The position numbers and the translations under genes are program-made. A DNA stretch of 64,000 bases from Streptomyces sp. NBC_00459 (GTDB lineage: Bacteria; Actinomycetota; Actinomycetes; Streptomycetales; Streptomycetaceae), in assembly GCF_036013955.1 (NCBI RefSeq), contig NZ_CP107903.1, forward strand, positions 7,130,001 to 7,194,000, in the 5' to 3' direction. A model generated the notes under the pieces. It was not told the origin of the DNA. It was given only the letters and a program-made list of their open reading frames with translations, and made no database searches. The first letter of the stretch is position 1, and every line of letters begins with the position of its first letter. Of this stretch, positions 24,010 through 32,765 are shown piece after piece.

Positions 24010-26498
24010 TCCGCACGTCCTTCAACGACGGCTGGCAGACCCGCCCCAAGGTCAACCCCTTCGCCGAACTGTCCGGCACGAAGGTTCCCTTCCGGCCGGT
24101 GGCGCTGCCGCACGACGCGATGATCGAGCGGGAGCGTACGGCTCCCGGCGGCGAGGTCACGATGGAGGGCGGTGCCGGTGCCTACTTCCCGGGTGGCACA
24201 TACGAGTACCGCAAGACCTTCGCCGTCCCCGAGGAGCACCGGGGCAAGCGGATCCTCGTCGAGTTCGAGGGCGTCCACCGCGATGCCGTGGTGTTCATCA
24301 ACGGCGACTACGCCGGGCAACGCCCTTACGGCTACTCGCAGTTCCTCATCGACGCCGACCGTTTCCTGCGGTTCGGCGAGGACAACGAGATCCGCGTCGA
24401 AGCCCGCGCCCACCGCGACTCGCGCTGGTACACCGGCGCGGGCATCTACCGCGACACCTGGCTGCTGATCGGCGAGGTGGTCCGGATCGCGCCCTACGGG
24501 GTCCGGGTCACGACCCCGGACATCGACGGGGAGCGGGCGGTGGTGGAGGTCGCGACGCGGGTCGAGAACGACTCGATCGCGATCCGTACGGTCGATGTCG
24601 TCACCGAGGTCCGCGACGCCGACGGAAGCGTCGTCGCGACCGACCTCTCGAAGATCACGGTGCTGCCCGGTGAGCCCGCGACCGTACGCCAACGCCTTTA
24701 CGTCCGGGGCCCGTTGCTGTGGAGCCCGGACACGCCCGCCCTCTACACCACCACCGTCGCCCTCAAGGACGCCGACGCCGAAGTGGACGCCGAGGCCGTC
24801 ACCTTCGGCATCCGTTCTCTGCGCCTCGACCCCGAACACGGGCTGCGGATCAACGGCGGGACGGTCAAGCTGCGCGGCGCCTGTGTCCACCACGACAACG
24901 GAGTGCTGGGCGCCGCCACCTTCGCCCGTGCCGAGGAACGACGCGTCCAACTCCTCAAGGACGCCGGGTTCAACGCGATCCGCATGTCCCACAACCCCAT
25001 GAGCAAGGCGATGCTGGACGCCTGCGACCGCCTCGGCGTGCTGGTGGTGGACGAGGCCTTCGACGTCTGGACGTCCGGCAAGAGCGAGTTCGACTACAGC
25101 CTGAACTTCCCCGAGTGGTGGGAACGCGACATCGAGGCGATGGTCGCCAAGGACTTCAACCACCCCAGCGTCATCATGTACTCCATCGGCAACGAGATCC
25201 CCGAGACCGGCTCGCCCCTCGGAGCCGCCTGGGGACGCAGACTCGCCGAGAAGGTCCGCGCGTCGGACGACACGCGCTACGTCACCAACGCGGTCAACGG
25301 CATGCTCGCCGTCATGTCCGAACTGGGCAAGCTGCGCGGGCAGTCGCAGGAGAAGGCGGTCGGCACGGGCGAGGGCGAGGAGAAGGGCATCAACACCCTC
25401 ATGGCCGACGCGGGGGACATGATGAACGCGATCAGCGCCTCCGGCCTCGTCACGGAGAAGACGGCCGAGTCCTTCGCCGTGCTCGACGTCGCCGGCATGA
25501 ACTACGCCGAGGCCCGCTACGCCCTGGACAAGGACCTGTTCCCCCACCGGATCATCCTCGGCACCGAGACCTTCCCCACCCGCATCGACGGCAACTGGCG
25601 CCTGGTCGAGCAACACGGCCATGTCATCGGTGACTTCACCTGGACCGGCTGGGACTACCTCGGCGAGGCCGGCATCGGCCGCCCCCAGTACCTCACCCCC
25701 GGCGGACCCCGCCCCGCCCACACCGCGCCCTACCCCTACCTGGTCGCGGGCTGCGGCGACCTCGACATCACCGGACACCGACGCCCCGCCTCCTACTACC
25801 GCGAGATCGTCTTCGGTCTGCGCACCGAGCCCTACATCGCGGTCCGACGCCCCGAATACCACGGCAGGACATACGCCGGCACACCCTGGGCCTGGAGCGA
25901 CAGCATCGACTCCTGGACCTGGCCCGGCTTCGAGGGCCGACCGGTCACCATCGAGGTCTACGGCGACGCCGACGAGGTCGAACTCCTCCTCGACGGACGC
26001 TCCCTCGGGCGTCGGCCGTTGGGCCCGGACCACCGATTCCGCACCGAGTTCGACACCACGTACGAACCCGGCGAACTCCTCGCGGTCACCCATCGCGCCG
26101 GCACCGAAACCGGCCGCCACACCCTGCGTACCGCGACCGGCCCGGTCCGGCTGCGCGCCGAGCCCGACCGGCCGTCCGTGACGGCGAACGGCGGCGACCT
26201 CGCGTACGTCACCCTGGCCCTGACGGATCCGGACGGCACCCTCCACACCGCGGCCGACCGGCCGGTCACCGTCGAGGTCTCCGGCCCCGGAGTCCTCCTC
26301 GGCTTCGGCAGCGCCGACCCCGCCACCGAGGAACGCTTCGACGCCACCGAACGCCGCACCTACGAAGGCCGCGCTCTCGTCGTCCTGCGCCCGACCGGCC
26401 CCGGCAAGATTCACCTCATCGCCACCGCACCCGACTGCGCCCCGGCCGAAGCCCTCGTCACCGTCGAGGAGCAGCCGAGTGGCCGAGGAGCTGAGTAG
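24006..26498 (+). CDS. Glycoside hydrolase family 2 (beta-galactosidase-like)
   Basis: An 830-residue exo-glycosidase. The order is a GH2 jelly-roll sugar-binding domain (about 1-165), an Ig-like domain (about 165-275), a TIM barrel (about 275-600) and C-terminal Ig-like domains of the DUF4982 type (about 625-825). The acid/base Glu397 is in YSIGNEIPE and the nucleophile is probably Glu521 in ILGTETFPTR. No signal peptide, so it works on imported sugar. The domain set is common among GH2 beta-galactosidases, but beta-glucuronidase or beta-mannosidase activity cannot be excluded. Controlled with the esterase by the adjacent LacI-type regulator. Confidence 0.9.
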   Translation: MIRTSFNDGWQTRPKVNPFAELSGTKVPFRPVALPHDAMIERERTAPGGEVTMEGGAGAYFPGGTYEYRKTFAVPEEHRGKRILVEFEGVHRDAVVFINGDYAGQRPYGYSQFLIDADRFLRFGEDNEIRVEARAHRDSRWYTGAGIYRDTWLLIGEVVRIAPYGVRVTTPDIDGERAVVEVATRVENDSIAIRTVDVVTEVRDADGSVVATDLSKITVLPGEPATVRQRLYVRGPLLWSPDTPALYTTTVALKDADAEVDAEAVTFGIRSLRLDPEHGLRINGGTVKLRGACVHHDNGVLGAATFARAEERRVQLLKDAGFNAIRMSHNPMSKAMLDACDRLGVLVVDEAFDVWTSGKSEFDYSLNFPEWWERDIEAMVAKDFNHPSVIMYSIGNEIPETGSPLGAAWGRRLAEKVRASDDTRYVTNAVNGMLAVMSELGKLRGQSQEKAVGTGEGEEKGINTLMADAGDMMNAISASGLVTEKTAESFAVLDVAGMNYAEARYALDKDLFPHRIILGTETFPTRIDGNWRLVEQHGHVIGDFTWTGWDYLGEAGIGRPQYLTPGGPRPAHTAPYPYLVAGCGDLDITGHRRPASYYREIVFGLRTEPYIAVRRPEYHGRTYAGTPWAWSDSIDSWTWPGFEGRPVTIEVYGDADEVELLLDGRSLGRRPLGPDHRFRTEFDTTYEPGELLAVTHRAGTETGRHTLRTATGPVRLRAEPDRPSVTANGGDLAYVTLALTDPDGTLHTAADRPVTVEVSGPGVLLGFGSADPATEERFDATERRTYEGRALVVLRPTGPGKIHLIATAPDCAPAEALVTVEEQPSGRGAE

Positions 26499-26529
26499 AG
26501 TCGAGGAGCAGTGGTCCCCGAGGCCCATG

Positions 26530-27708
26530 TCACGGTGTGAAGGCCGCCTGCACGATGCGCGCCGCGACGGGATTCATGCCCTGGCCCTTCGCGTCGGTCG
26601 AGTTGACGCTGTAGACGAGGGTGCGGGACAGATCGCGGGTGGCGGCGATGACCGTGTTGTAGCCCCACCGGCCGCCCGACTTCAACCACAACTCCGTGCC
26701 GTCGGGGGTGACATACCGCTGGAGACCCGCGCTCATCGTGGCACCGGGCACCCCGGCCGGGAGGGTGAGCATCTCCTTCAGCTGCGGCCGCGGTACGACC
26801 CGCCCGCGGAACAGGGCGGTCAGGAACCGCTCCAGATCCGCCGTCGTGGAGATCATGTTGCCCGCCGCCCAGCCGTCCGTGGTTCCCCACACCGTGACAT
26901 CGCGGTACTCCGTTGTGCCGTCCGCGCGCGCCACCGCCTGGTAGCCGTGGTTGTGCGGCCCCCGGATGTCCGGGTCGGCGCCGGGGAAGTAGGTGTTGCG
27001 CATGCCCAGTGGGGCGAGGATCCGGCGGGCCGTCTCCCGCTCGTAAGAGTGGCCGGTGACCCGCTCGACCAGCAGCCCGAGCACGGTGTAGTTGATGTTG
27101 AGGTAGTGCTGCTCGGTGCCCGGCGCGAACTCGGGCTTCTTGGCGGTGGCCGAGACGACCGTCTCGCGGGGCGAGTGGAGGTCGAAGCGGTGTGCGTACC
27201 ACTCCTCGAAGTTCGTACCGGTGCCGTCGGCGGCCGGGATGCCGCTTGTGTGGTTCAGGAGTTGGCGCACGGTCACGTGTCCGTACGCGCCGGGGATCAG
27301 GTCCGGAAGGTAGTGCCGGGCCGGCCGGCCGAGGTCCAGCTCGCCCTCCGCCGCGAGTTGGAGCACGACCGCCGCCGTGACCACCTTTGTCGTCGATCCC
27401 ACCCGGAAACGGGCGTCCGGGTCCGCCGCCCGCCCGCTCACCAGGTCGTGCACCCCCGCGCTGCCGCGCCAGACACCGCCGGTGCCCCCGACCCGGACGA
27501 GAGCCGCCGTCGCGTCCGCGTCCGGTAACCCGGCGAGTGCGGCACGCAGCGCCTCGGCGTCCGGTGCCGAGCCCCGTGCGCTCGCCGGGGTGGAGACGGA
27601 GGCGGCCGACGCGGGGGTGGCAAGGGCGCAGGCCGGCAGGGCCAGGCTGAGCGTGAGGACGGTCGCGAGTGCTGTGGTGCGGGCGGGGTGGTGCGTGCGC
27701 ATGCGCAT
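26530..27708 (-). CDS. Secreted serine hydrolase (class C beta-lactamase / D-Ala-D-Ala carboxypeptidase fold)
   Basis: A 392-residue exported hydrolase. From ATG 27708 (AGGAG six bases upstream) the signal peptide runs to about residue 35 (ALATVLTLSLALPACALATPASA). The three motifs are present: S105-T-T-K108 in VGSTTKVV, Y202-L-N204 in HYLNINYT, and K343-S-G345 in WLKSGGRWGY. These match DD-carboxypeptidase/esterase EstB-like proteins rather than a proven beta-lactamase. GTG 27747 is an in-frame alternative with AAAGGA. It is divergent from the ECF sigma gene, so it could be a target of that sigma factor. Confidence 0.88.
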   Translation of the reverse strand: MRMRTHHPARTTALATVLTLSLALPACALATPASAASVSTPASARGSAPDAEALRAALAGLPDADATAALVRVGGTGGVWRGSAGVHDLVSGRAADPDARFRVGSTTKVVTAAVVLQLAAEGELDLGRPARHYLPDLIPGAYGHVTVRQLLNHTSGIPAADGTGTNFEEWYAHRFDLHSPRETVVSATAKKPEFAPGTEQHYLNINYTVLGLLVERVTGHSYERETARRILAPLGMRNTYFPGADPDIRGPHNHGYQAVARADGTTEYRDVTVWGTTDGWAAGNMISTTADLERFLTALFRGRVVPRPQLKEMLTLPAGVPGATMSAGLQRYVTPDGTELWLKSGGRWGYNTVIAATRDLSRTLVYSVNSTDAKGQGMNPVAARIVQAAFTP

Positions 27709-27952
27709 CGGCTGCTCCTGCTGGTGGCGGCTGGTGTCGATGCTCACATCCTTGATCCTTTCGCGGTGACGGGGATCGTCGCCGAGGATGACGCCGACCC
27801 TGGTCCTGGCCCGAGGCCAACTGGCGTACCGCGTCCGGATCTTGTCGGGGATCGCACCTAGGGCCCGTGCCCCGGGCGGCCCGCGCGGGGCCAAAAACTG
27901 TTATCGCGGACGCCCTCGATCCGTCTCCTCGGGGCGACCTGGCGGGGGACCG

Positions 27953-27982
27953 GTGTGCAACAGGGCGACGTAAGGTGCACAC
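27953..27982. promoter_or_regulatory. Inverted repeat upstream of the ECF sigma gene
   Basis: GTGTGCA (27953-27959) and TGCACAC (27976-27982) form a perfect 7-bp inverted repeat with a 16-base spacer, ending 20 bases before the sigma-factor GTG. It may be a regulator site; no promoter match is convincing in the 294-base divergent gap. Confidence 0.35.
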
Positions 27983-28002
27983 ACGTACGAGAAAGGGCTT
28001 TT

Positions 28003-29703
28003 GTGGACGGGCGCCAGTGGAGTTCCACCATCGCTGCGGCGCAGGCCGGTGACCGGCGGGCGCTGGACGAACTGGTCGCGGGCTGGTTGCCGCTGGTCTA
28101 CAACATCGTCGGCCGGGCCCTGAACGGTCACGCGGACGTCGACGACGTCGTGCAGGAGACCATGCTCCGGGCCGTCGACAACCTCGGCTCACTGCGCGAC
28201 CCGGACAGCTTCCGGTCGTGGCTCGTCGCGATCGCGATGCGGCAGATCCGGGACCGCGCGCGCCGCCGTACGACCGACTCCCTGCGTGACGAGACCGCCG
28301 ACGGAGCGGCCGACTTCGCCGAACTCACCGTACTGAGGCTCCAGTTGGAGGGGCAGCGACGTGAGGTCGCGGAGGCTGTGCGCTGGCTCGACGACGAGGA
28401 CCGGCAGCTGCTGTCCCTGTGGTGGCTGGAGGTCGCGGGCGAACTCACCCGGCGTGAGCTGGCGGCTGCCGTCGGCATCAGCCGGCAGCACGCCGCCGTC
28501 CGCGTCCAGCGGATGAAGGAGCGCCTGGAGGCCTCGCGCGGAATCGTACGGGCGCTCGACGGTGCCTGTCTCGAACTGCGGGAACTGACCGTCCGCTGGG
28601 ACGGCGACCCGGACTCCGTGTGGCGCAAGCGGCTGGCCAGGCACATCAGGGGGTGCGCCGACTGCGCGAGCCCGGGCGAGGCGGTCGTCGTACCGGCGGA
28701 ACGGCTCCTCGTCGGCATCGCGCTCGTCCCGCTGCCCGTCGGCTTCACCCTGTCGCTGGCCTTCGGCGGCAAGACGGCCGTCGCCGCCACCGGCTCCGCT
28801 TCCGTCGGCTGGTCGGGCAAGGTGCTCGGCGCCCTGACCAAGCCGGCCGTCGCCCTGAGCGCCGGGGCGACGATCGTCGCGGGCGGCGCGTACGTCATGA
28901 CGTACCCCGCAAAGGACCCGCCGCCGGCCGTCGCGGCCCCCACCGCCCGCCCTCAGCCCCAGGCGCCGACCACCTCCCCGCCCCGGTCCCCGTCGGCATC
29001 CCCTTCCCCCTCCTCTTCCGCCTCCCCTTCTGTCCCGGCGTCTCCCAGTCCGTCGGCGACGCGGCCGAAGCCGGACCTGTACGGCACGGTCGTCGACGCC
29101 GTCGACACGGCACCCGACCCGAACGCGCGGCCCGCCGCCCTCCCGCGGCGGCCCGAGGCCGGACTCACCAGCACCGGCGGCGCGCACGCCACCATGAACC
29201 ATCGCGGGGACAGCGTGACGCTCACCGGTCAGGGCTATGTCCTCGTCCGCTGGCAGATATCGCCGCAGTACCGGTCCGGCAGCCTGGTCATGCCGGCCTG
29301 GACCGGTTTGAAGGGTCGGCTCTTCCACGTGGCCTCCGGCGGTGGCCGCCGTATGGACGACCGGGTCAGCGACACCGACAGTTCCGCCACCGGCATGGGC
29401 AACTCGACCACCGGCTACGCCGTCCCGCCGGCCGGTACCCAGCAGATGTGGCAGAACGAGTACTTCTACGTCGACGGCAGCGTCACCCTCACCGTGAACG
29501 AACGGGGCGCCGACTACGGCCTGAACGTCTTCCCGACGGCCTGGGACAAGGTGGAGGACGACGTGACCAGCGGACCCCCCGAGGGCGCGACGCGCTACGG
29601 CCTGGTCCGCGACACCGGCAAGGACGACACCCCCGTCCCGCAGTACGCCACCCGGGCCACCCCGGCCGACCCGGCGACCGTGCCTCAGGAGTCCCGCGTG
29701 TAG
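28003..29703 (+). CDS. ECF sigma factor fused to a zinc anti-sigma-like, transmembrane and extracytoplasmic module
   Basis: A 566-residue membrane-tethered sigma factor. Region 2 spans about 15-90 (DDVVQETMLRAVDNLGSLRD) and region 4 about 125-178 (LSLWWLEVAGELTRRELA, then GISRQHAAVRVQRMKERL). Next comes an HxxxCxxC motif (H214, C218, C221), the zinc signature of ZAS anti-sigma domains, then hydrophobic segments at about 232-257 and 281-299. A Pro/Ser/Thr linker (305-355) and a domain of about 200 residues ending YFYVDGSVTLTVNERGADYGL follow outside the membrane. Sigma factors with such fused anti-sigma domains are known (groups like ECF53). GTG 28003 follows GAAAGGG. Confidence 0.88.
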   Translation: MDGRQWSSTIAAAQAGDRRALDELVAGWLPLVYNIVGRALNGHADVDDVVQETMLRAVDNLGSLRDPDSFRSWLVAIAMRQIRDRARRRTTDSLRDETADGAADFAELTVLRLQLEGQRREVAEAVRWLDDEDRQLLSLWWLEVAGELTRRELAAAVGISRQHAAVRVQRMKERLEASRGIVRALDGACLELRELTVRWDGDPDSVWRKRLARHIRGCADCASPGEAVVVPAERLLVGIALVPLPVGFTLSLAFGGKTAVAATGSASVGWSGKVLGALTKPAVALSAGATIVAGGAYVMTYPAKDPPPAVAAPTARPQPQAPTTSPPRSPSASPSPSSSASPSVPASPSPSATRPKPDLYGTVVDAVDTAPDPNARPAALPRRPEAGLTSTGGAHATMNHRGDSVTLTGQGYVLVRWQISPQYRSGSLVMPAWTGLKGRLFHVASGGGRRMDDRVSDTDSSATGMGNSTTGYAVPPAGTQQMWQNEYFYVDGSVTLTVNERGADYGLNVFPTAWDKVEDDVTSGPPEGATRYGLVRDTGKDDTPVPQYATRATPADPATVPQESRV

Positions 29704-29731
29704 GACGCCGTCCCCGAAGGCCCGGGCACCC

Positions 29732-30415
29732 TCATCCCTTCCGCAGCGCGCACAGCGCGTCGATCCGGTTGGTGGTGATCGAGTCGACGCCGGCGTCCAG
29801 CAGCCGCCGCATGGAACGGCGGGTGTCCGGAGTCCACACCGACAGCAGATGACCGTCCCGGTGCACCCGCGCGGTGAGTCTCCGGTCGACCAGGGTGAAG
29901 CGGTAGTTGAGCCAGCGCGGACGTACCGCCGCGAGCAGGGCGGGACGCGGCGGTGCGACGCTCTTCCAGGTCAGGGCGATCTCGGCGGACGGGTCCGCCG
30001 CGCGCACCGCGAGCATCGCCGGGGCGTCCGCGCAGTAGTACACGCGGTCCTCCGCCGCGCACTCCCGGACCATGTCCGTCACCCGCCGTACCGCCCGCGC
30101 GTCGGGCGAGCCCGGCAGATCGATCATCACCCGGCTGCCCTCGGTCACGGCCAGCGCCTCCGCGAGCGTCGGCACCCCGCCCTCCGTCAGCCCGCGCACC
30201 TCGGCCGCCGACAGCACGGCCAGCGGCCGGTCCCGCTCCCACAGCCGCTTCAGCGTCGCGTCGTGCAACAGCACGGGCACGCCGTCCCGGGTCAGCCGTA
30301 CGTCGATCTCGACCGCGTCCGCGCCCTGGTCGAGCGCGGAACGCAGCGAGTCGGTCGTGTTCTCGCGGAAGCGGTAGGGGTCGCCGCGATGAGCCACGGC
30401 GGTCACGTTCTGCAT
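29732..30415 (-). CDS. Glycerophosphodiester phosphodiesterase
   Basis: Hydrolyses glycerophosphodiesters to glycerol-3-phosphate and an alcohol. The 227-residue cytoplasmic GDPD-type TIM barrel has the catalytic and metal residues in place: His9-Arg10 in VAHRGDPYRFREN, Glu36 and Asp38 in AVEIDVRLT, and the catalytic His51 in VLLHDATLKR. C-terminal GVDSITTNRIDAL is typical. ATG 30415 has no strong ribosome site visible. It converges on the sigma-factor gene and is followed upstream by the deaminase gene in the same direction, 37 bases away, so the two may share a transcript. Confidence 0.93.
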   Translation of the reverse strand: MQNVTAVAHRGDPYRFRENTTDSLRSALDQGADAVEIDVRLTRDGVPVLLHDATLKRLWERDRPLAVLSAAEVRGLTEGGVPTLAEALAVTEGSRVMIDLPGSPDARAVRRVTDMVRECAAEDRVYYCADAPAMLAVRAADPSAEIALTWKSVAPPRPALLAAVRPRWLNYRFTLVDRRLTARVHRDGHLLSVWTPDTRRSMRRLLDAGVDSITTNRIDALCALRKG

Positions 30416-30452
30416 GGGCCCATTGTGCTGGGGCGGGGGGTGGTGACGTGCC

Positions 30453-31517
30453 TCAGGGGGCGAGCCATGCCGAGGTGTACGTGTCGATCTCGGCGGCCAG
30501 CGCAGCCTTGCCCGCCGGGTCGAGGAAAGAGGCCTCGACGGCGTTCTTGGCGAGGTCGGCGATACCCCACTCGTCGAGGTCGAGCAGCCGGGCGGCGACC
30601 GCGTACTCGCTGTTGAGGTCGGTGCCGAACATCGGCGGGTCGTCGGAGTTGATCGTGACGAGGACGCCGGCCCGCACGAACTCCTTGAGGGGGTGCTCGT
30701 CGAGCGTACGGACCGCGCGCGTGGCGATGTTGGAGGTCGGGCAGACCTCCAGGGCGATGCGCTGCTCGGCGAGATGGGCGAGCAGTTCGGGGTCCTGCGC
30801 GGAACTCGTACCGTGCCCGATGCGTTCTGCGCGCAGGTGGTTCAGCGCGTCCCAGACCGTCTCCGGGCCGGTGGTCTCGCCCGCGTGCGGCACCGACCGC
30901 AGGCCGGCGGCGATCGCCCGGTCGAAGTACGGCTTGAACTGCGGCCTGGGTACGCCGATCTCGGGCCCGCCGAGCCCGAACGAGACCAGCCCCTCCGGGC
31001 GCAGCCGGTCGTCGGTGGCGAGCCGCACCGTCTCCTCGGCCGATTCGAGCCCGGCCTCGCCCGGGATGTCGAAGCACCAGCGCAGTACGGTCCCGAACTC
31101 GGCCTCGGCCGACTTCCGGGCGTCCTCGATCGCGTCCATGAAGGCGCGCGCGTCGATGCCGCGGCGGGTGGAGGAGAACGGGGTGACGGTCAGCTCGGCG
31201 TACCGGATCTGCTGCCGGGCCATGTCCCGGGCGATCTCGTACGTCAGCAGCCGGACGTCCTCGGGCGTGCGGATGAGGTCCACGACGGACAGGTACACCT
31301 TGATGAAGTGGGCGAAGTCCGTGAACGTGAAGAAGTCCGCCAGGGCCTCGGGATCGGTGGGCACCTGGGAGTCGGGGTGGCGGGCGGCCAGCTGCGAGAC
31401 GATCCGGGGGGAGGCGGAGCCCACGTGGTGGACGTGCAGTTCGGCCTTGGGCAGCCCGGCGATGAAGGCGTGCGGGTCGGGGGCAGCGGCTGCGGCAGAC
31501 TGGTGGTGGTCGCTCAA
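30453..31517 (-). CDS. Adenosine deaminase-family enzyme, probably aminodeoxyfutalosine deaminase
   Basis: A 354-residue metal-dependent deaminase. Zinc ligands are His28 and His30 in AELHVHHVGSAS, with SVPHAGETTG (His, Glu), RIGHGTS and TINSDDPPMF completing the site. The motif reads HVHHVGSAS where classical adenosine deaminase has HVHLDGA, a subfamily difference. Established knowledge: COG1816 proteins of this type, including one from S. avermitilis first annotated as adenosine deaminase, were shown to deaminate 6-aminodeoxyfutalosine in menaquinone synthesis. Gene order here is consistent with that orthologue. Plain adenosine deaminase remains possible. Confidence 0.85.
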   Translation of the reverse strand: MSDHHQSAAAAAPDPHAFIAGLPKAELHVHHVGSASPRIVSQLAARHPDSQVPTDPEALADFFTFTDFAHFIKVYLSVVDLIRTPEDVRLLTYEIARDMARQQIRYAELTVTPFSSTRRGIDARAFMDAIEDARKSAEAEFGTVLRWCFDIPGEAGLESAEETVRLATDDRLRPEGLVSFGLGGPEIGVPRPQFKPYFDRAIAAGLRSVPHAGETTGPETVWDALNHLRAERIGHGTSSAQDPELLAHLAEQRIALEVCPTSNIATRAVRTLDEHPLKEFVRAGVLVTINSDDPPMFGTDLNSEYAVAARLLDLDEWGIADLAKNAVEASFLDPAGKAALAAEIDTYTSAWLAP

Positions 31518-31735
31518 GGGTTCCTCCCCGGGAACGGCGCCCCGGATCGTGCGACGGTCGGCGGGACGCGGGTGATCGGCTGATCGATGACTCGGGGATC
31601 ATCGTAGGCCGGGCCCGTGGGGAGACGCCCGTGGATTCCGTCGGGCGGGGCCGGGCGGGGAGGCCGGAGGTGCCCCGTCGCCCTGTGATCGCGGCCCGTA
31701 GCATGACGGAACGCACGAACGAGGGGACCCCACGC

Positions 31736-32749
31736 ATGTCCGACGCCGCGCAGCCGCCGCACCCACCGGAGAACCTCCCTGTGGAAGGGGCGAGTTCCGA
31801 GGGCGCGGCGACCGGTGAATCCGTCAGCGAAAGCCCCGCGAACGGCACACCTGCGCGGGTCCCGCTGGACAAGCCTCCGGCCGGGTCCGCCGCCGGGGGA
31901 ACCACGGCAGGTTCCGAACCCGAGTTCGATCCCTGGGCGCCCCCGGCGGAGGACACCCCTCGCTCGGGTTCCGCCCCTGAGGGACCCGGCAGCACGGTGT
32001 TCTGGAACAACGGCGACACCACCCCGCCACCCGCCACCGTCCACGACCACCCCACGGTCACCTCGACGCCGGCGGCCACCACGCCCCCGCCGGGCGCCCA
32101 CTCGGGCCCGCCCGCACCTCAGGCCTCCCAGCCCTGGGCGAACCCGTTCGCCGCGCCCGGAGCTCCGGCGGCCGGGACCCCGCAGGACAACCCCTTCGCG
32201 CCCCCCGCTCCGCACTCCTCCTACGCCCGGCCCGCCGCACCCGGCGAGCCGGTCCCCCCGCCGCCCATAGCACCCGACGGCCCCGGACCGGCCCCATACG
32301 GCTACCCCGCCTACCCGGCCTACCCGTCCCAGGAGGGCTACGGCTATCCGCAGCAGGCCGGATACGCCGTTGCCGGGCCCGCGCAGCCCGCGCCCCCGAT
32401 GTACGGCGGCGCTCCCGGCTACGGCTGGGCCCCCATGGCGCCCCAGCCGATGAACGGCATGGGTACGGCCTCGCTCGTGGTCGGCATCGTCTCCGCTGTC
32501 TTCTTCTGCCTCTGGCCGCTGGCGATCATCCTGGGCATCCTCGCCGTGGTGTTCGGCCTGATCGCCCGTGGCAGGGCCCGCCGGGGCCAGGCGACCAACG
32601 GGGGCCAGGCGCTGGCCGGGATCATCTGCGGTGGCGTCGCCATCATCCTCGCCGTGATGTTCGGCGTCCTCTTCATCGTGGTCGGCGACGAGGGGTCCGC
32701 CGACGACATCGACGGCAGCTACTCGACCTTCCTGTCCCAGCAGGTCTGA
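31736..32749 (+). CDS. Pro-rich membrane protein with DUF4190-type C-terminus
   Basis: A 337-residue protein with a long disordered Pro/Ala/Gly/Thr-rich cytoplasmic region (about 1-235, including Tyr-Pro-Ala repeats near 180-200) and two C-terminal membrane helices: ASLVVGIVSAVFFCLWPLAI and LAGIICGGVAIILAVMFGVL. The hairpin arrangement with the loop ARGRARRGQATNGGQ is typical of DUF4190 proteins. Function unknown. ATG 31736 is preferred because GAGGGG lies about nine bases upstream; ATG 31703 is an in-frame alternative without a ribosome site. It converges with the NADAR gene 16 bases downstream. Confidence 0.85.
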   Translation: MSDAAQPPHPPENLPVEGASSEGAATGESVSESPANGTPARVPLDKPPAGSAAGGTTAGSEPEFDPWAPPAEDTPRSGSAPEGPGSTVFWNNGDTTPPPATVHDHPTVTSTPAATTPPPGAHSGPPAPQASQPWANPFAAPGAPAAGTPQDNPFAPPAPHSSYARPAAPGEPVPPPPIAPDGPGPAPYGYPAYPAYPSQEGYGYPQQAGYAVAGPAQPAPPMYGGAPGYGWAPMAPQPMNGMGTASLVVGIVSAVFFCLWPLAIILGILAVVFGLIARGRARRGQATNGGQALAGIICGGVAIILAVMFGVLFIVVGDEGSADDIDGSYSTFLSQQV

Positions 32750-32765
32750 GGACCCGTCGCCCGGA

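Noticed and set aside
23817..26528. 903-codon minus-strand frame opposite the GH2 gene
   Set aside because: No ribosome site or domain; the plus-strand frame has intact GH2 catalytic motifs.
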